64,000 nucleotides of DNA. It comes from Cephalotus follicularis (taxonomy: Eukaryota; Streptophyta; Magnoliopsida; Oxalidales; Cephalotaceae). Below, in pieces: positions 46,491 to 56,213 of this stretch. Position 1 is the stretch's first letter, and the number at the start of each line of letters is the position of its first letter. A model generated the notes under the pieces. It saw only the letters and a program-made list of their open reading frames with translations, was not told the DNA's origin and did no database searches. The stretch is taken from contig BDDD01002284.1 of assembly GCA_001972305.1 (NCBI GenBank), forward strand, positions 125,993 to 189,992, written 5' to 3'. Both the position numbers and the translations under genes were made by a program.

Positions 46491-47643
46491 ATGGGACCTA
46501 AGAGAGCAAGAGCAACTACTTCAAGGCTACCTAGGGGTTCTCAAGTGGAACTTGACTTCAACAATGAACTCTTTCTCTCCAAGGAGAAAGAAAATAGGTA
46601 CAATTCTCATTTTAGCTCAGTTAAACTACGTTTGGAGAAGTGGTTATCTAGGGAAGTTCTTGTTAGCAATCTTGCTATAATGATGACTTGGTTAGAGACT
46701 ATGGGTTGGTTTGATTATATTTGCTCATCTCACACCATTTACCCTAGACTAGTGAAAATGTTTTATGCCAACTTAGAATCCTCCACTACCTGCATTGCCA
46801 ATTCATTTGTTTTAGGCTCTCCTATATCTATTACTCCGGACTTAGTTGCCGAAATATTAGGAATTCCTAATGAGGGAATTACTAATTTTCATGATATTGG
46901 TAGAACGGAGGCCCTAGGAATTTGTTTGGAGCAACCTAATGTCAATCCACTTATGAATGTGACTAGTAGTCATTTACCAATTGCCTCTAGGATCATTCTA
47001 CTTCTTGTAACAAACACTTTTCTCCCAAAAGAAGGCTCGCACACCCTTCCTTCCGAGCGAGACCTTAAATTCGTCGCTTGTGTTAAAAACGGAACCCCAA
47101 TTAACCTACACTATCTTATTGTCAACCATCTTTTGTCTAGACCAAACCACACTCCATATCCTATGCTTCTTAGTAGGATCATTTCGTTTGTCCTTGCTTC
47201 ACTCAATATAGATATTCTGGATGATGAGCAAAGTATCAAACCTACCCATAAGCAATTAGTGAACAAGGCTGACCTTAGATTGTGTGGCATTGTATTTGAG
47301 GAAGGTTAGTGGGTCAAGATGCAAGGAAGAGGCAGACAGCAAGTAAGAGAGCAAGTGGATGTTAGGGCTGGGGATGATGATGATGAGGAGGAGGACGATC
47401 CTCAACAGTATGAGGTGCGACCGAGTACTGGCCCGAGAAGCAGCAGTGGTAGACCCACCCTGGACTCACTTTTAGCCAGGATGGATCTTGCCCAAGCAAA
47501 CATTGAGTATCTCAAGGGCCAAATGCACCAGTTGGGTGAAGGACAAGAAAATCTTGTTCAGGGTCAAGCCGACATCCTTTGAGGCCAAACCAACATCCTT
47601 GAGTTGCTTCAAAACGCCTTTCCTCAGCACCCTCCTCCATCTT
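46491..47643 (+). pseudogene. Element J extra (env-like position) ORF, plant transposon-protein family
   Basis: The first part (272 residues, MGPKRARATTSRLPRGSQVE) contains YPRLVKMFYANLESST, VLGSPISITPDLVAEILGIP and TNTFLPKEGSHT. This pattern is that of the plant-specific family often annotated as putative plant transposon protein. A later part (from 47319) is glutamine-rich with an acidic run and a heptad-like stretch (LLARMDLAQANIEYLKGQMH). The position after pol is that of the env-like ORF of Sire elements, but no signal peptide or membrane segment is evident, so an envelope role is not supported. The region is not whole. Confidence 0.72.
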
Positions 47644-48275
47644 GAGCTTACATATGCATTATCATGTTTTTTTCTAAGTGTATTTTGGAAACTTTGCTTA
47701 TGTAATATCTTTAGTTGTTTTTGAAGTGTGAAAGACAATGTGTTGATGTACTTAATGCTTTTAAGCTTTTAATGACAATATGCTTTTGGTTTATGTATGG
47801 AATTACAATGTGTATCATATGATTGCTTTAATCTTGTGGTTAATGTGATTGCTTATGCACTTCAAGTGTTTAATGGAATTGTGCTTCAATCTTAATTGAT
47901 CTCTCTTATTGCATTGAGTTTATTGATAAAATTGTATATGTATGCATAAGTTGAGGGGGAGCTCTTCAATCCGTGCTATGATTGAGGGGGAGCTTCCATG
48001 TCTCTTTTTGTAGTTTGACAAAAAGGGGGAGAGATTTATATTTTGCACATTGCATTGAAATTGAAAGGTTGCATATGCATTTGGGAATATATTGCTAAAT
48101 ATTGCATATTGATGAGATGGCTTGTATTTTTGCTTTGAGCAAGTGTACTTTGTTATGACAAATGCATTGGATATGCCTATATTGGTAAATTTGGACTTTG
48201 GAACTAAATTGGGTAAAATTTGTCAAGATTTATGCAAAATATGCATGTTTTGTCAATCATCAAAAAGGGGGAGAT
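47644..48275 (+). repeat. Element J 3' untranslated region and polypurine tract
   Basis: AT-rich with GAGGGGGAGCT near 47952 and 47983 and AAAAAGGGGGAGAG near 48023. The terminal AAAAAGGGGGAGAT (48262-48275) abuts the LTR and is the polypurine tract. Such repeated tracts are usual in this lineage. No gene was seen. Confidence 0.8.
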
Positions 48276-49505
48276 TGTTGGCCTTTGCCACCCCGTTTAA
48301 TTGCATTTACATATGTTATTTTGATGATCAACAAACATAGATTACTTGTATGCATGATTCTTTAAGTTATAACTTCATATACTCTCTTAATCTTGTGTCC
48401 AAAGTTGTGCCAAGAATGTTTATGCAGATACAGGCCAATCCAGCCGACTGGAGAGCAATCCAGTCGACTGCCAAGGTTAGGAGTTGACTTCCAAAGTTAT
48501 GTAGTTGACTGCATCTTCAACCAAAACTCAGAATCTGCAGGAACACCAATCCAGTCGACTGCCAGGCAAATCCAGTCGACTGTCACAGGGCATCAGTCGA
48601 CTGCCATGGGGCACAAATCAAGCAGAAGCTTCTGTAACATTTTACACCCAGTCCAGCCGACTGAAGCAGGGGACCAGTCGACTGCCAGGGAATCCAGCCC
48701 ACTGTCATCAATTGTGAAAAATCATACAGTAGGTTCTGTAACTTCCAATTTAGCCTCAACAGCCGACTGGAAGAGGGCAACCAGTCGACTGCCGAGCACA
48801 CCAGTCGACTGCCTACAGGATCCAGCCGACTGCCGCACTACCCACGGCTATATTCAAATATACGCGCCATCAAACCAGCCGATTGCCGACCAAATCCAGC
48901 CGACTGGATTTGTATCAGACAGTTAAAAATAGATCCGTTGGAGGCTCAACTATAAGAGGAAAATTAGAGCTCTTGCACAAGTGATCAAGCATTCAAGTTA
49001 CACATTCTCTCAAGCTATCTCAAGTACAATACCAAGCATTCAAACAATCAAAAGAGATCAATCCAAAGCAATCATATACATTTACAAAGCTTTATTCTTA
49101 CCTCACATACACACTTGTAGCTTTGTTCAAAGTGAGCTTCATTGTAAACAAATTCACTACGAATTTGTAATTATTCAAACACTTATTTCACTCATACAAG
49201 AGAGGTTGTCTCTTGTATTGCTCGGTTGGAGCAAAGTTGTAATTCGCTTGGTTGGAGCGATAGTTTGTTGGAGCTCGGTTGGAGTTTCAAGCCCGGATTG
49301 GGGCATACTAGTGAAATACTCAAGGGGAGGCCTTGGGGAGTGGACGTAGGCAGTTTGCCGAACCACTATATATCCGTTTGCAATTCTCTAAACCTACAAC
49401 TCTTTACATTTCCGCAATTGTGTGTTTGTGTAATTTGAATTATTTCTTGGTATTATTGCTAGTAAATTTTATAAGTCTATTCACCCCCCCTCTAGACTTC
49501 CTACA
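48276..49505 (+). repeat. Element J, 3' LTR
   Basis: About 1230 bp, starting TGTTGGCCTTTGCC and ending near CTCTAGACTTCCTACA. It repeats the palindrome runs of the 5' LTR between about 48439 and 48905 and has a few additional units there (to CAGCCGACTGG at about 48898). A 177-residue frame across the array is a by-product of the repeats. Confidence 0.85.
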
Positions 49506-49554
49506 CAAAAAAAAAAAGAACTCTCAAATCTCCAAAAAGATACGGGGTATTACA
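49506..49554 (-). repeat. End of element H left LTR
   Basis: A short A-rich piece ends GGGGTATTACA and is followed by TCCTCCCCACCTTATG, the complement of the polypurine tract. It shows that J inserted in the H LTR. Confidence 0.7.
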
Positions 49555-49699
49555 TCCTCCCCACCTTATGAAATTTTGTCCTCAAAATTCCTCGAGCCAA
49601 ACCATAGGAAGAACTACTCTATCATCTCTGGCTTCTCTGCCACCATGCTCAACTAACAGATACTATAACTTAACTTATCCTACTAAAGGAGAAACGTAG

Positions 49700-51040
49700 A
49701 ATGCAAGATCTCACCTGGTGGCATGTTTGGTGCTGTCATATCCGCCCCTCTAAGAAGGGAGTAAACTCTTGTTGTAGCCCCTGGTCTGCTTGGAGGTCTG
49801 CCACCACTAGCTCTGGCGATGCTGCTCTGAGGTGCGGAGAAACTCATTCTCGGTGTTGTCGCCTGTTGAATTGATCTAGTTGCTCCACTGCTTGGAGTCT
49901 GCTTTGTTGCTGGTGTTGCCATGGGAGTCATCGCATCTCTAAGAGATTGCTGAGGACAATCTCTCTTTATGTGCCCAACCTCGCCACATCTGTAACATCT
50001 AGAACTTCCTTGCTTGCATTCCCCCGCATGGGACTTACCACATACATGGCACTGTGGTAACCAGTTGCTCTGATAAGAACTGCCCTATATGTCGCTAGCA
50101 ACTGGGGCAGTTCATGTCTGCTGAGACGCTCTGCCTCTGACGTTGCCCGAGGACTGGGGTCCCCACTGCTTCTGAACTTTGGAGGGGTTCTCTTCTTGCT
50201 CTGACTGAGATAAGGATCTCTTCCTTCCTTGCTCTTGACACACCCTCTGGTCTGCTAAACTCGACTCTACTCTATTGGAAGCTTCCACTAAATCACTGAA
50301 CACTAACCACGGGGTGACGGATACCATATGTCTAATCTCGAATCTTAGCCCTTCCAAGAACTTCTGACATCTCTCTTCATGGTCTGCTACAAGGGCTGGA
50401 GCAAAATGTGACAACTCCATGAACCGGTACTCGTACTGGGACATGGATCCATTTCCTTGCCACAGATGAAGGAACTCTCTTCTCTTCTCTTGAACAAACG
50501 TAGGTGGAAAGAAGTACTGCCTAAACTCCTTCTTGAACTTCTCCCACGCGATCAATGCTGAGCTCTCATGTGGAGCTACAAGAGCTTCCCACCATCTTCG
50601 AGCACCTCTTGCAAGAAAGAAGGACGCACTCTTAACCCGTGAATCCTCTGCTATATCTAGCCACGTGAAGATCTCTTCAAGGTGGTTCAACCACACCTCT
50701 GCATCTATGGGGTCTCCTGTTCCTTGAAATGACGTCGCACCTAACCGTTGCATGCGTTCGACAGGAAGAGGTTGAGGTCTGACTAAACCCATACTCTGAG
50801 CCCACATCATTGCTACTTGCATCATCTCCGTAGGTCCGCTGGCAGGTACTGGTGGAGGCATACGCGCTACTGGGATAGGCTCCTCTGGTACCTGTCAAGC
50901 TCCTTGTCCTTCTACTCCCACAATCGCTTGCTCCTCTGGCGCTTCTATAGGAACCTCTTGCTCCACTGTCTGGCAAGGAATCGCTTTTCCTCTGCCGCGA
51001 CCTCTGCCAAAAACCATGCTATGAGTCTGAGGTGGCATCG
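49700..51040 (-). pseudogene. gag: Element H gag region
   Basis: The core reads FQGTGDPIDAEVWLNHLEEI, ARRWWEALVAPH, AWEKFKKEFRQYFFPPTFVQ and MSQYEYRFMELSHFAP, a plant Gypsy gag of chromovirus type but clearly different from A/E. CCHC knuckles (CHVCGKSHAGECKQ, then CYRCGEVGHIKRDC) follow. The frame continues to the gag-protease linker (TTRVYSLLRGADMTAPN) and ends before any protease block, close to the polypurine tract. As in A and E, pol is absent. It is a fossil with a few interruptions. Confidence 0.83.
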
Positions 51041-51161
51041 TCTTCTACGACAACATGCTAACGTATCACGATATCATCGTAACCTAGATGCAATGCGTGA
51101 ATGCAACCCCAAGATACCCCACTAACTAACATAGGAAGCACAAGGAAAAACGCAAACTTAC

Positions 51162-51173
51162 GCTCTAATACCA
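51162..51173 (-). other. Primer-binding site of element H
   Basis: Element-strand TGGTATTAGAGC lies three bases from the LTR; it matches initiator Met-tRNA with one difference. Confidence 0.8.
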
Positions 51174-51176
51174 CGT

Positions 51177-52109
51177 TGTCAGGACCCGTTTCCGCTCTAA
51201 CTATGGGACACGTATCCTGCCGGGGATGGCAATCCTTGCCAACTACCCTCTCTAACCAAAACTGCCCGAGAAGCCATCTCAAGACTCCCCAGGGACCCAT
51301 CGCGTAAAAAGCCTGAGGAGAAAGACTGGGCTGGGCGCACAGCTAACGGGGCAACCGGGGTAGGGGATCCAACTTCTCTCCTGCTTGTGTCCCCAGCGCT
51401 ACTTAACCAAAGCTCCAAAACGCGCCGCATCACTTACATCTGAGGAGAACACCCACATGCTCCTCACATGATCACTTAACTTATCATGAAAAAGCATGCC
51501 CAGGGAGAGGGCCTAGGCTAATGCGCAACAACATGCCTGGGGAGAGCACACATGTGCAACTCACGAGCTCACTTAAACACCAGCGAACAAAACATGCATG
51601 GGGAGAGATGCACACACTCCTCGTGTGCTCACTTAAGCTCCCCTGGGGACACGCTTGTCCCCCGGTACCCCTGCTCAACACAACATCAAAACTGTACTAA
51701 CATCAAAACACACACCTTAACTTAAAGCACTATGATCAAACTTATGCCCGTCCCGGGCCTCCTTCTCGGGGTCATACTCCAAAGGCCCAACCTTACCTGG
51801 GGACACCCTGCCACCCTGGGTAGAACTCCATAAACATAAAACATCCATCATGGACTTAACTATTCTCCCCTGCTAGCTCATCCCCGCTATGCTAGCGAAG
51901 GACTCTCTAGCTCCCTGGCAAGACCTGGGATCACAAAACTCAAAACATGAAATATCCAGGAAATCACAAGATAAACACATCTACAAACTCCAAACATCCA
52001 TAAAGTTCCTTGAAAGTATCAAATCATTACATATTTGATCCATGGAATACATACACTACCTTCCTTGGTAGGCAAAAGAATATCATCTCTTTATCATTTA
52101 CAAGAAAAG
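51177..52109 (-). repeat. Element H, 5' LTR (partial)
   Basis: Aligns with 40298-41234 and stops near ACAAGAAAAGC. Where the left LTR has CACGTG, this copy reads CACATG or CGTGTG, as expected for CpG decay. It runs into the remaining part of the E LTR. Confidence 0.82.
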
Positions 52110-52284
52110 CTAACGCAACCAATATTACTTATCCATAATTACATTTTAACAATGATTCAAAATGCAACATAATTGGTATCATATAGCCCAAAACATAAAA
52201 GCCCAAATATTTAAAAAAGACCAACAATATAACAAAACAATTTAAAAGCCCTAAAATATACACCTGAACAAACGGGGTATTACA
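52110..52284 (-). repeat. Element E, end of 5' LTR
   Basis: Shares AACAATATAACAAAACAAT and ACACCTGAACAAACGGGGTA with the end of the left LTR at 35049. It is followed by AGCAC and then by element D's primer-binding site. Confidence 0.8.
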
Positions 52285-52289
52285 AGCAC

Positions 52290-53476
52290 GCTCTGATATC
52301 ACTTGTTGGGAACGCTCGGCCCAAGCCCAGTGGAAGACTTATCAACTCGGACTATAGGGGTTAGGGCCGATTAACTTTAATTTTACACAAATAGATTAAT
52401 CCCCAAGCAATGGGATCCCCTAATCTATGTCTGAATCATCCCAATAAACTCCAAGAACTCTAATCAACATCCAATTAAACCGAAACCAAAAACCAAGCAC
52501 CGGGCACAATGGGTTGAAAATGCTAGGTTTGCCATAAACCCTAGAAATGTACACTAACAATGCTCACAAGAAAGAACACACAAAACCCTAGCCATAGCCC
52601 AAACAATCCTCACCCACATCACCCCTAACCATAAGAGATGAAAAACAAAGCAAATTCAAGAGAACCACGGAGCTTATGGCAAGGGTTCACACACCCACAT
52701 ATAGACCCACTGCCATGGCGCCAAAAGAGAGTGAAGAAACGGATTCTTACCGTAGGTGAAGACTTCTTCCTTCAAGATAGCTCCCTCTACTCTTTATCCC
52801 GAAAATCTCTAAAAGCTCCAAGTTCTCCACAAGCTACGGATGGGAGAAGGCAAGGTGTTTAACCTAGTTTAAATCACTCTAGGTCACGATAAGAAGCTGT
52901 GTGCAAGTTATCTCCACCTATAATGACATTTGAGTGGTGAAAGGATGCTTGAAAATGGCTACTTTAACGCACCAGGCGACACAGGCATCGACGCATAGGC
53001 GATAAGCATCGACGCGTACAAGAGTAGGTAAAAGAGATCGCACGGGAAGGAAGAGAGAGAAAGAAAGAGTCAAAGTGTGTTTAGCAAATTTCTCTCAAAC
53101 TATTTATAGTGTTGACTTTCTCTCTCCTATAGGCGTTAACGTGTACGCAAGGCGTCGATGTGTATGCGTCTCATATTATGAAATGTCATCAACGCCAGAG
53201 ATAAAATGACACAGGTGCATAGTGTCATTGTCTTCGGGTCAACGCCAAAACCCCATGGTGTCAACGTGTAAAGCCACTGGTTTTTCCAACGTCAACGCCA
53301 TGCTCTCCATAGAGTCAACATCCAGTGACCTTTCTAGTTTAGACATCGACATGATGCCCTCTTGGTGTCGATGTATAAATCTACCGGTGTTTCCAGTGTT
53401 AACGCAATCCCTTCATGTCAACGCCCTGTAACTCAACTAGACATTGGCGTCGACGCACAACCAAGGCGTCAAAGCC
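52290..53476 (-). repeat. Element D primer-binding site and LTR portion
   Basis: GCTCTGATATCA at 52290-52301 corresponds to the primer-binding site of B with one difference. The LTR begins just after it with TGTTGGGAACGC. It holds GCGTCGACGC-type pairs at 52985/53006, 53133/53152 and 53447/53466, and decayed forms between. It is cut by element K at 53477. The 74-residue frame at 52638 has no family resemblance. Confidence 0.75.
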
Positions 53477-56053
53477 TGTAACGCCCGGGATTTTTATATG
53501 TGTTGTAATTTCACAATATAATTGTACTTTTAATTATGGAATTAATAAAATGATGGATTTTTCTAACTTTGATGGTGTTTTCCAAACCCTTGTAATGTGA
53601 ATTTGGAGAAAGAATGCTAAAGAAATGTTAAGAGAGTGAGATTAAATCGAAAATGGCACAGTTTTGAGGTTAAAGCGCCGACGCCTAGATTTAGAGCGTC
53701 GACGCTTAAGCCGTTGAAACGCGCGCTTAAATTCAAACACATAAGCGTCGACGCCTACATGTAAACGTTGACGCTTTGCGGCGTGTTCTGCATACACATA
53801 ACAGCAGATGGACGTGTCGCAGGGAGGTGATTTCGTGACATTTATCAAGAATCGTGGCAGTCGCTTTAAGAACGTGGCATGCATGCCCTTAATGCCAGAA
53901 TTAACTACAACAAAAAGGCATGGGGCAAAGGGACAACCTCTGAGTGCATGGCCTACGAAAGGGGAGGACTGGGCACCTGTTGCACCAGGCTGCCAGTTTT
54001 AGAGAGGGAAAGAAGTCAGGAGAACCTACAGAGAAGACACAATGAAATCTGCATAAAAAGTCAACTCCTCTCACCCCTTTCATCTGTTACAGAAATCTAG
54101 AGGGTCAGTGATGCTGTGAGTGACAAAAGAGAGCAGGAGAACTTGAGAGAGGAAGCTCAACCACCATTGTAGAACAAAGGGAGCTGGGAGCTTGCACACC
54201 AACTACTAGGATGAAAAAGGGAGCTTTCAAGCCGTACCTGGGGACTCAAAGTGACTGATTGGATACTAAAAGAGGTGGAATTTAGGCTTCTAACTTGAGG
54301 CCATAGGTAGGGGAAGCCATAACTGTATTTTTGGATCCAATAGTTGATGTTTGTTTAGTGATGTATTGCATAGATTTCATGGCTTGTTGGACTATTTTTG
54401 AGTTAATGAAATGTTGCTATGCTATACTGGATGTATGATGTGATATTGCATGCCAGTTTTCTGGGCTTTATACATGTTGGAATGCATGTTATGGTCATGG
54501 AAATGTCACTGTTTGCCCATGTCATGAGGAAGAAGATGACCCCTGCTTGAAACCGTCGATGCCTTGGATAAGCGTCGACGCTTAACACTGAGAACTGTGT
54601 TTTTTATGCTGAATGCATTAAAACGTCGACGTGTAAGGGAGTAGATATCGACGCCCAGGCACTGAAAGCGCTGACACTATGAAAATGAACGTCGACGCTT
54701 AAGGGACATAAGCGTCGATGCCTAAGAAATAAACGCCGACGCTTTAGAATCCTGTTTGGACAGTTTTACTGTTTTGATACCCGACGATACCGATTTCACT
54801 TAGGATGCATTAGAGCATTTTTATGCATTTCATATACACTGCTTACTGCCTGTTTGGTTACTGTTTGTAAATCTTTTATGATTTCTAAAGTTGTGATGTT
54901 TAGAAATGCATATGTGAACTCGGAATGTGCTATTTTGAGTATGAAAATATGTATTGGTTAATAACGTATTTTCAAACGAACTGGTAAACGATTTACACTA
55001 CTGATTTGTTTAAAGGTATTTCTACTATAGAAATTACATATTTCAAATATTTATTATTTCCAGAAATATTTGAAAATGAATTGCCTGTTGTCGATCTAAA
55101 AGATCACCCCTGTACTGTTTACTGCATTGTTTACTGTTTGCTTCACTGGTTGCTCTGTGAATTTCTATGTGGTTGTGCTTGAGCCACTGGTTGCATGGCA
55201 AAGGCTGCCAGCGCCGGCTAGTGGTAGGGTTGACCTAGGGGCCATGAGTTGGCTGGGTGACTCACTGTACTGTTGCCTCGCTCGGTTTCCTGGAGTACGG
55301 ACCGCAGTGGGAGTGTAGTGTGGGGCTAGGAGTTTGCGACGTTAAACATACTGCCTGCCTGTTGTGGTCCTCTTACGGACTTACTGTACTGCCTATTGGT
55401 CCTTTTCGGACGTTACTGTGCCTGTTGATGTAACCCTGGCTGGGTTACAACTGTACTGTTCTTGCATACATATATTTTCTTATATATGTACCCACTATTA
55501 TTTTACTGTACTGCTAAAATATATATATATTTCTCATATATATATAAACTGGTATTTCCTGCACTGCATCATTAATGCATACAATACATGACATGCATCT
55601 AATGTTGATCCCGAGCTACTTTTATGACTTAGCCGAGTAAGAACAAAGGCTAACCCCCTACTTTACAGATTGATGCAGTGGACCGGTTGGACTGGCATGG
55701 GCGAAGAACAAGATGTTATGTTGTTTTGTTATTGGTTTTTACTTTTCTCATGTTTTGTAATAAACCGAGTTTTATTTAAGGACTAATGTACTGTCCTATG
55801 GTTTGTTTAACGACGGGACTTAATATTGTACTGTGATCATGCTCCGTTTGTGGGCGATTAACAATGACGGACTTGTATTGGGTAGCGTGCAGTATGGGAT
55901 GCACGTTACGAGTTTACAGCTTATGAATGTTTATGCTTCCGCAACTGATGTTCCTTGGAAAAGTTTAAATTTTATGGTATTTGCATAAGCTGTATTTATA
56001 TGTTAATTGCCTTTACCGTTTTAATGTTGTCTTCTCGAAAATGGGGTATGACA
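53477..56053 (+). repeat. Element K, 5' LTR
   Basis: The 2577-bp LTR has TGTAACGCCCGGG at the start and GGGGTATGACA at the end, followed by a primer-binding site. It shares the GACAAAGG/GAACAAAGGCTAACCCC and CATGCTCCGTTTGTGGGCGA blocks with F, G and L. GCGTCGACGC-type pairs are at 53675/53696, 53745/53765, 54553/54572, 54624/54646 and 54689/54712/54733. An AT-rich dinucleotide run lies at about 55516-55550. Confidence 0.9.
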
Positions 56054-56057
56054 GGAG

Positions 56058-56069
56058 TGGTATCAGAGC
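56058..56069 (+). other. Primer-binding site of element K
   Basis: TGGTATCAGAGC, a perfect match to the plant initiator Met-tRNA complement, four bases after the LTR. Confidence 0.9.
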
Positions 56070-56165
56070 ATATTCCATATATGCTTAGCTAGGATACTTT
56101 CCTTGGCAATTATTGAATTATTTTCCTAAAGTCGTGACTAAACGTCAACCTTGTTATAGGAACCA

Positions 56166-56213
56166 ATGGACCGAAGGAGAACACGTGCTAGGGCTACAGC
56201 TGTTGGAGCTAAT
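56166..56213 (+). pseudogene. gag: Element K gag start (before L)
   Basis: After a leader of about 100 bp the frame MDRRRTRARATAVGAN opens, a basic start usual in plant Gypsy gag. It stops at the CTAAT target of L; the continuation lies at 63777. Confidence 0.65.

Larger units (their letters stand above)
45153..49505 (+). mobile_element. Element J: Sire-type Ty1/Copia element with extra ORF
   Basis: A 5' LTR (from 45153, TGTTGGCCTTTGCC, partial) is followed by the RNase H end of pol, a spacer, an extra ORF region, a long 3' untranslated stretch, the polypurine tract AAAAAGGGGGAGAT and a 3' LTR from 48276. Most of gag-pol is not present. The extra ORF between pol and the 3' LTR is the hallmark of the Sire/Maximus lineage. 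No target-site duplication was found (GTTAA before, CAAAA after). Compared LTR stretches differ by a few percent. The element is broken. Confidence 0.85.
40298..52109 (-). mobile_element. Element H: second gag-only Gypsy family, split by G and J
   Basis: Left LTR starts TGTCAGGACCCG at 40298 and ends GGGGTATTACA at 49554. It is interrupted by a partial LTR (G) and by the Sire element J. The internal region is 49555-51176 (1622 bp). The right LTR (from 51177) is incomplete. The internal region has a primer-binding site, gag and a polypurine tract only. LTR starts differ by about 10%. Its gag is not the A/E gag, so this is an independent family with the same plan. It is broken. Confidence 0.8.
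31725..52284 (-). mobile_element. Element E: gag-only Ty3/Gypsy element, inserted in D and itself interrupted
   Basis: LTRs at 31725-35049 and at 38858-40297 plus about 52110-52284 flank an internal region of about 1.48 kb (35050-36413 and 38744-38857). Flanking bases AACAC and AGCAC look like a target-site duplication with one change. The solo LTR F lies in the leader and element H in the right LTR. The internal region is collinear with that of A: primer-binding site, gag and polypurine tract, without pol. LTRs differ by about 10% over the first 200 bp, so it is older than A. Gag is broken in a few places. Confidence 0.85.
27167..53476 (-). mobile_element. Element D: old Ty1/Copia remnant that hosts later insertions
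   Basis: D can be followed through its insertions: gag and leader (27167-27717), leader (30544-31724), then primer-binding site and LTR (52290-53476). It is opened by the solo LTR 27718-30538, by element E and, in its LTR, by element K. Pol is not in the window. It is the oldest layer on this side of the locus, diverged from B and clearly broken. Confidence 0.8.

Noticed and set aside
46491-47309. Host gene candidate
   Set aside because: The frame sits between the RNase H part and the 3' LTR of a Sire element and belongs to a family commonly carried by retroelements.
48393-48926. 177-residue frame in the J 3' LTR
   Set aside because: The frame is kept open by the repeated CAGTCGACTG units with a step near 21 bp, a multiple of three. 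It is not a gene.
49506-49510. Target-site duplication for element J
   Set aside because: GTTAA before the 5' LTR and CAAAA after the 3' LTR do not match, so no duplication is claimed.
52638-52862. 74-residue frame in the D LTR as a small gene
   Set aside because: It lies fully inside a Copia LTR, has no recognisable motif and no neighbouring gene signals.
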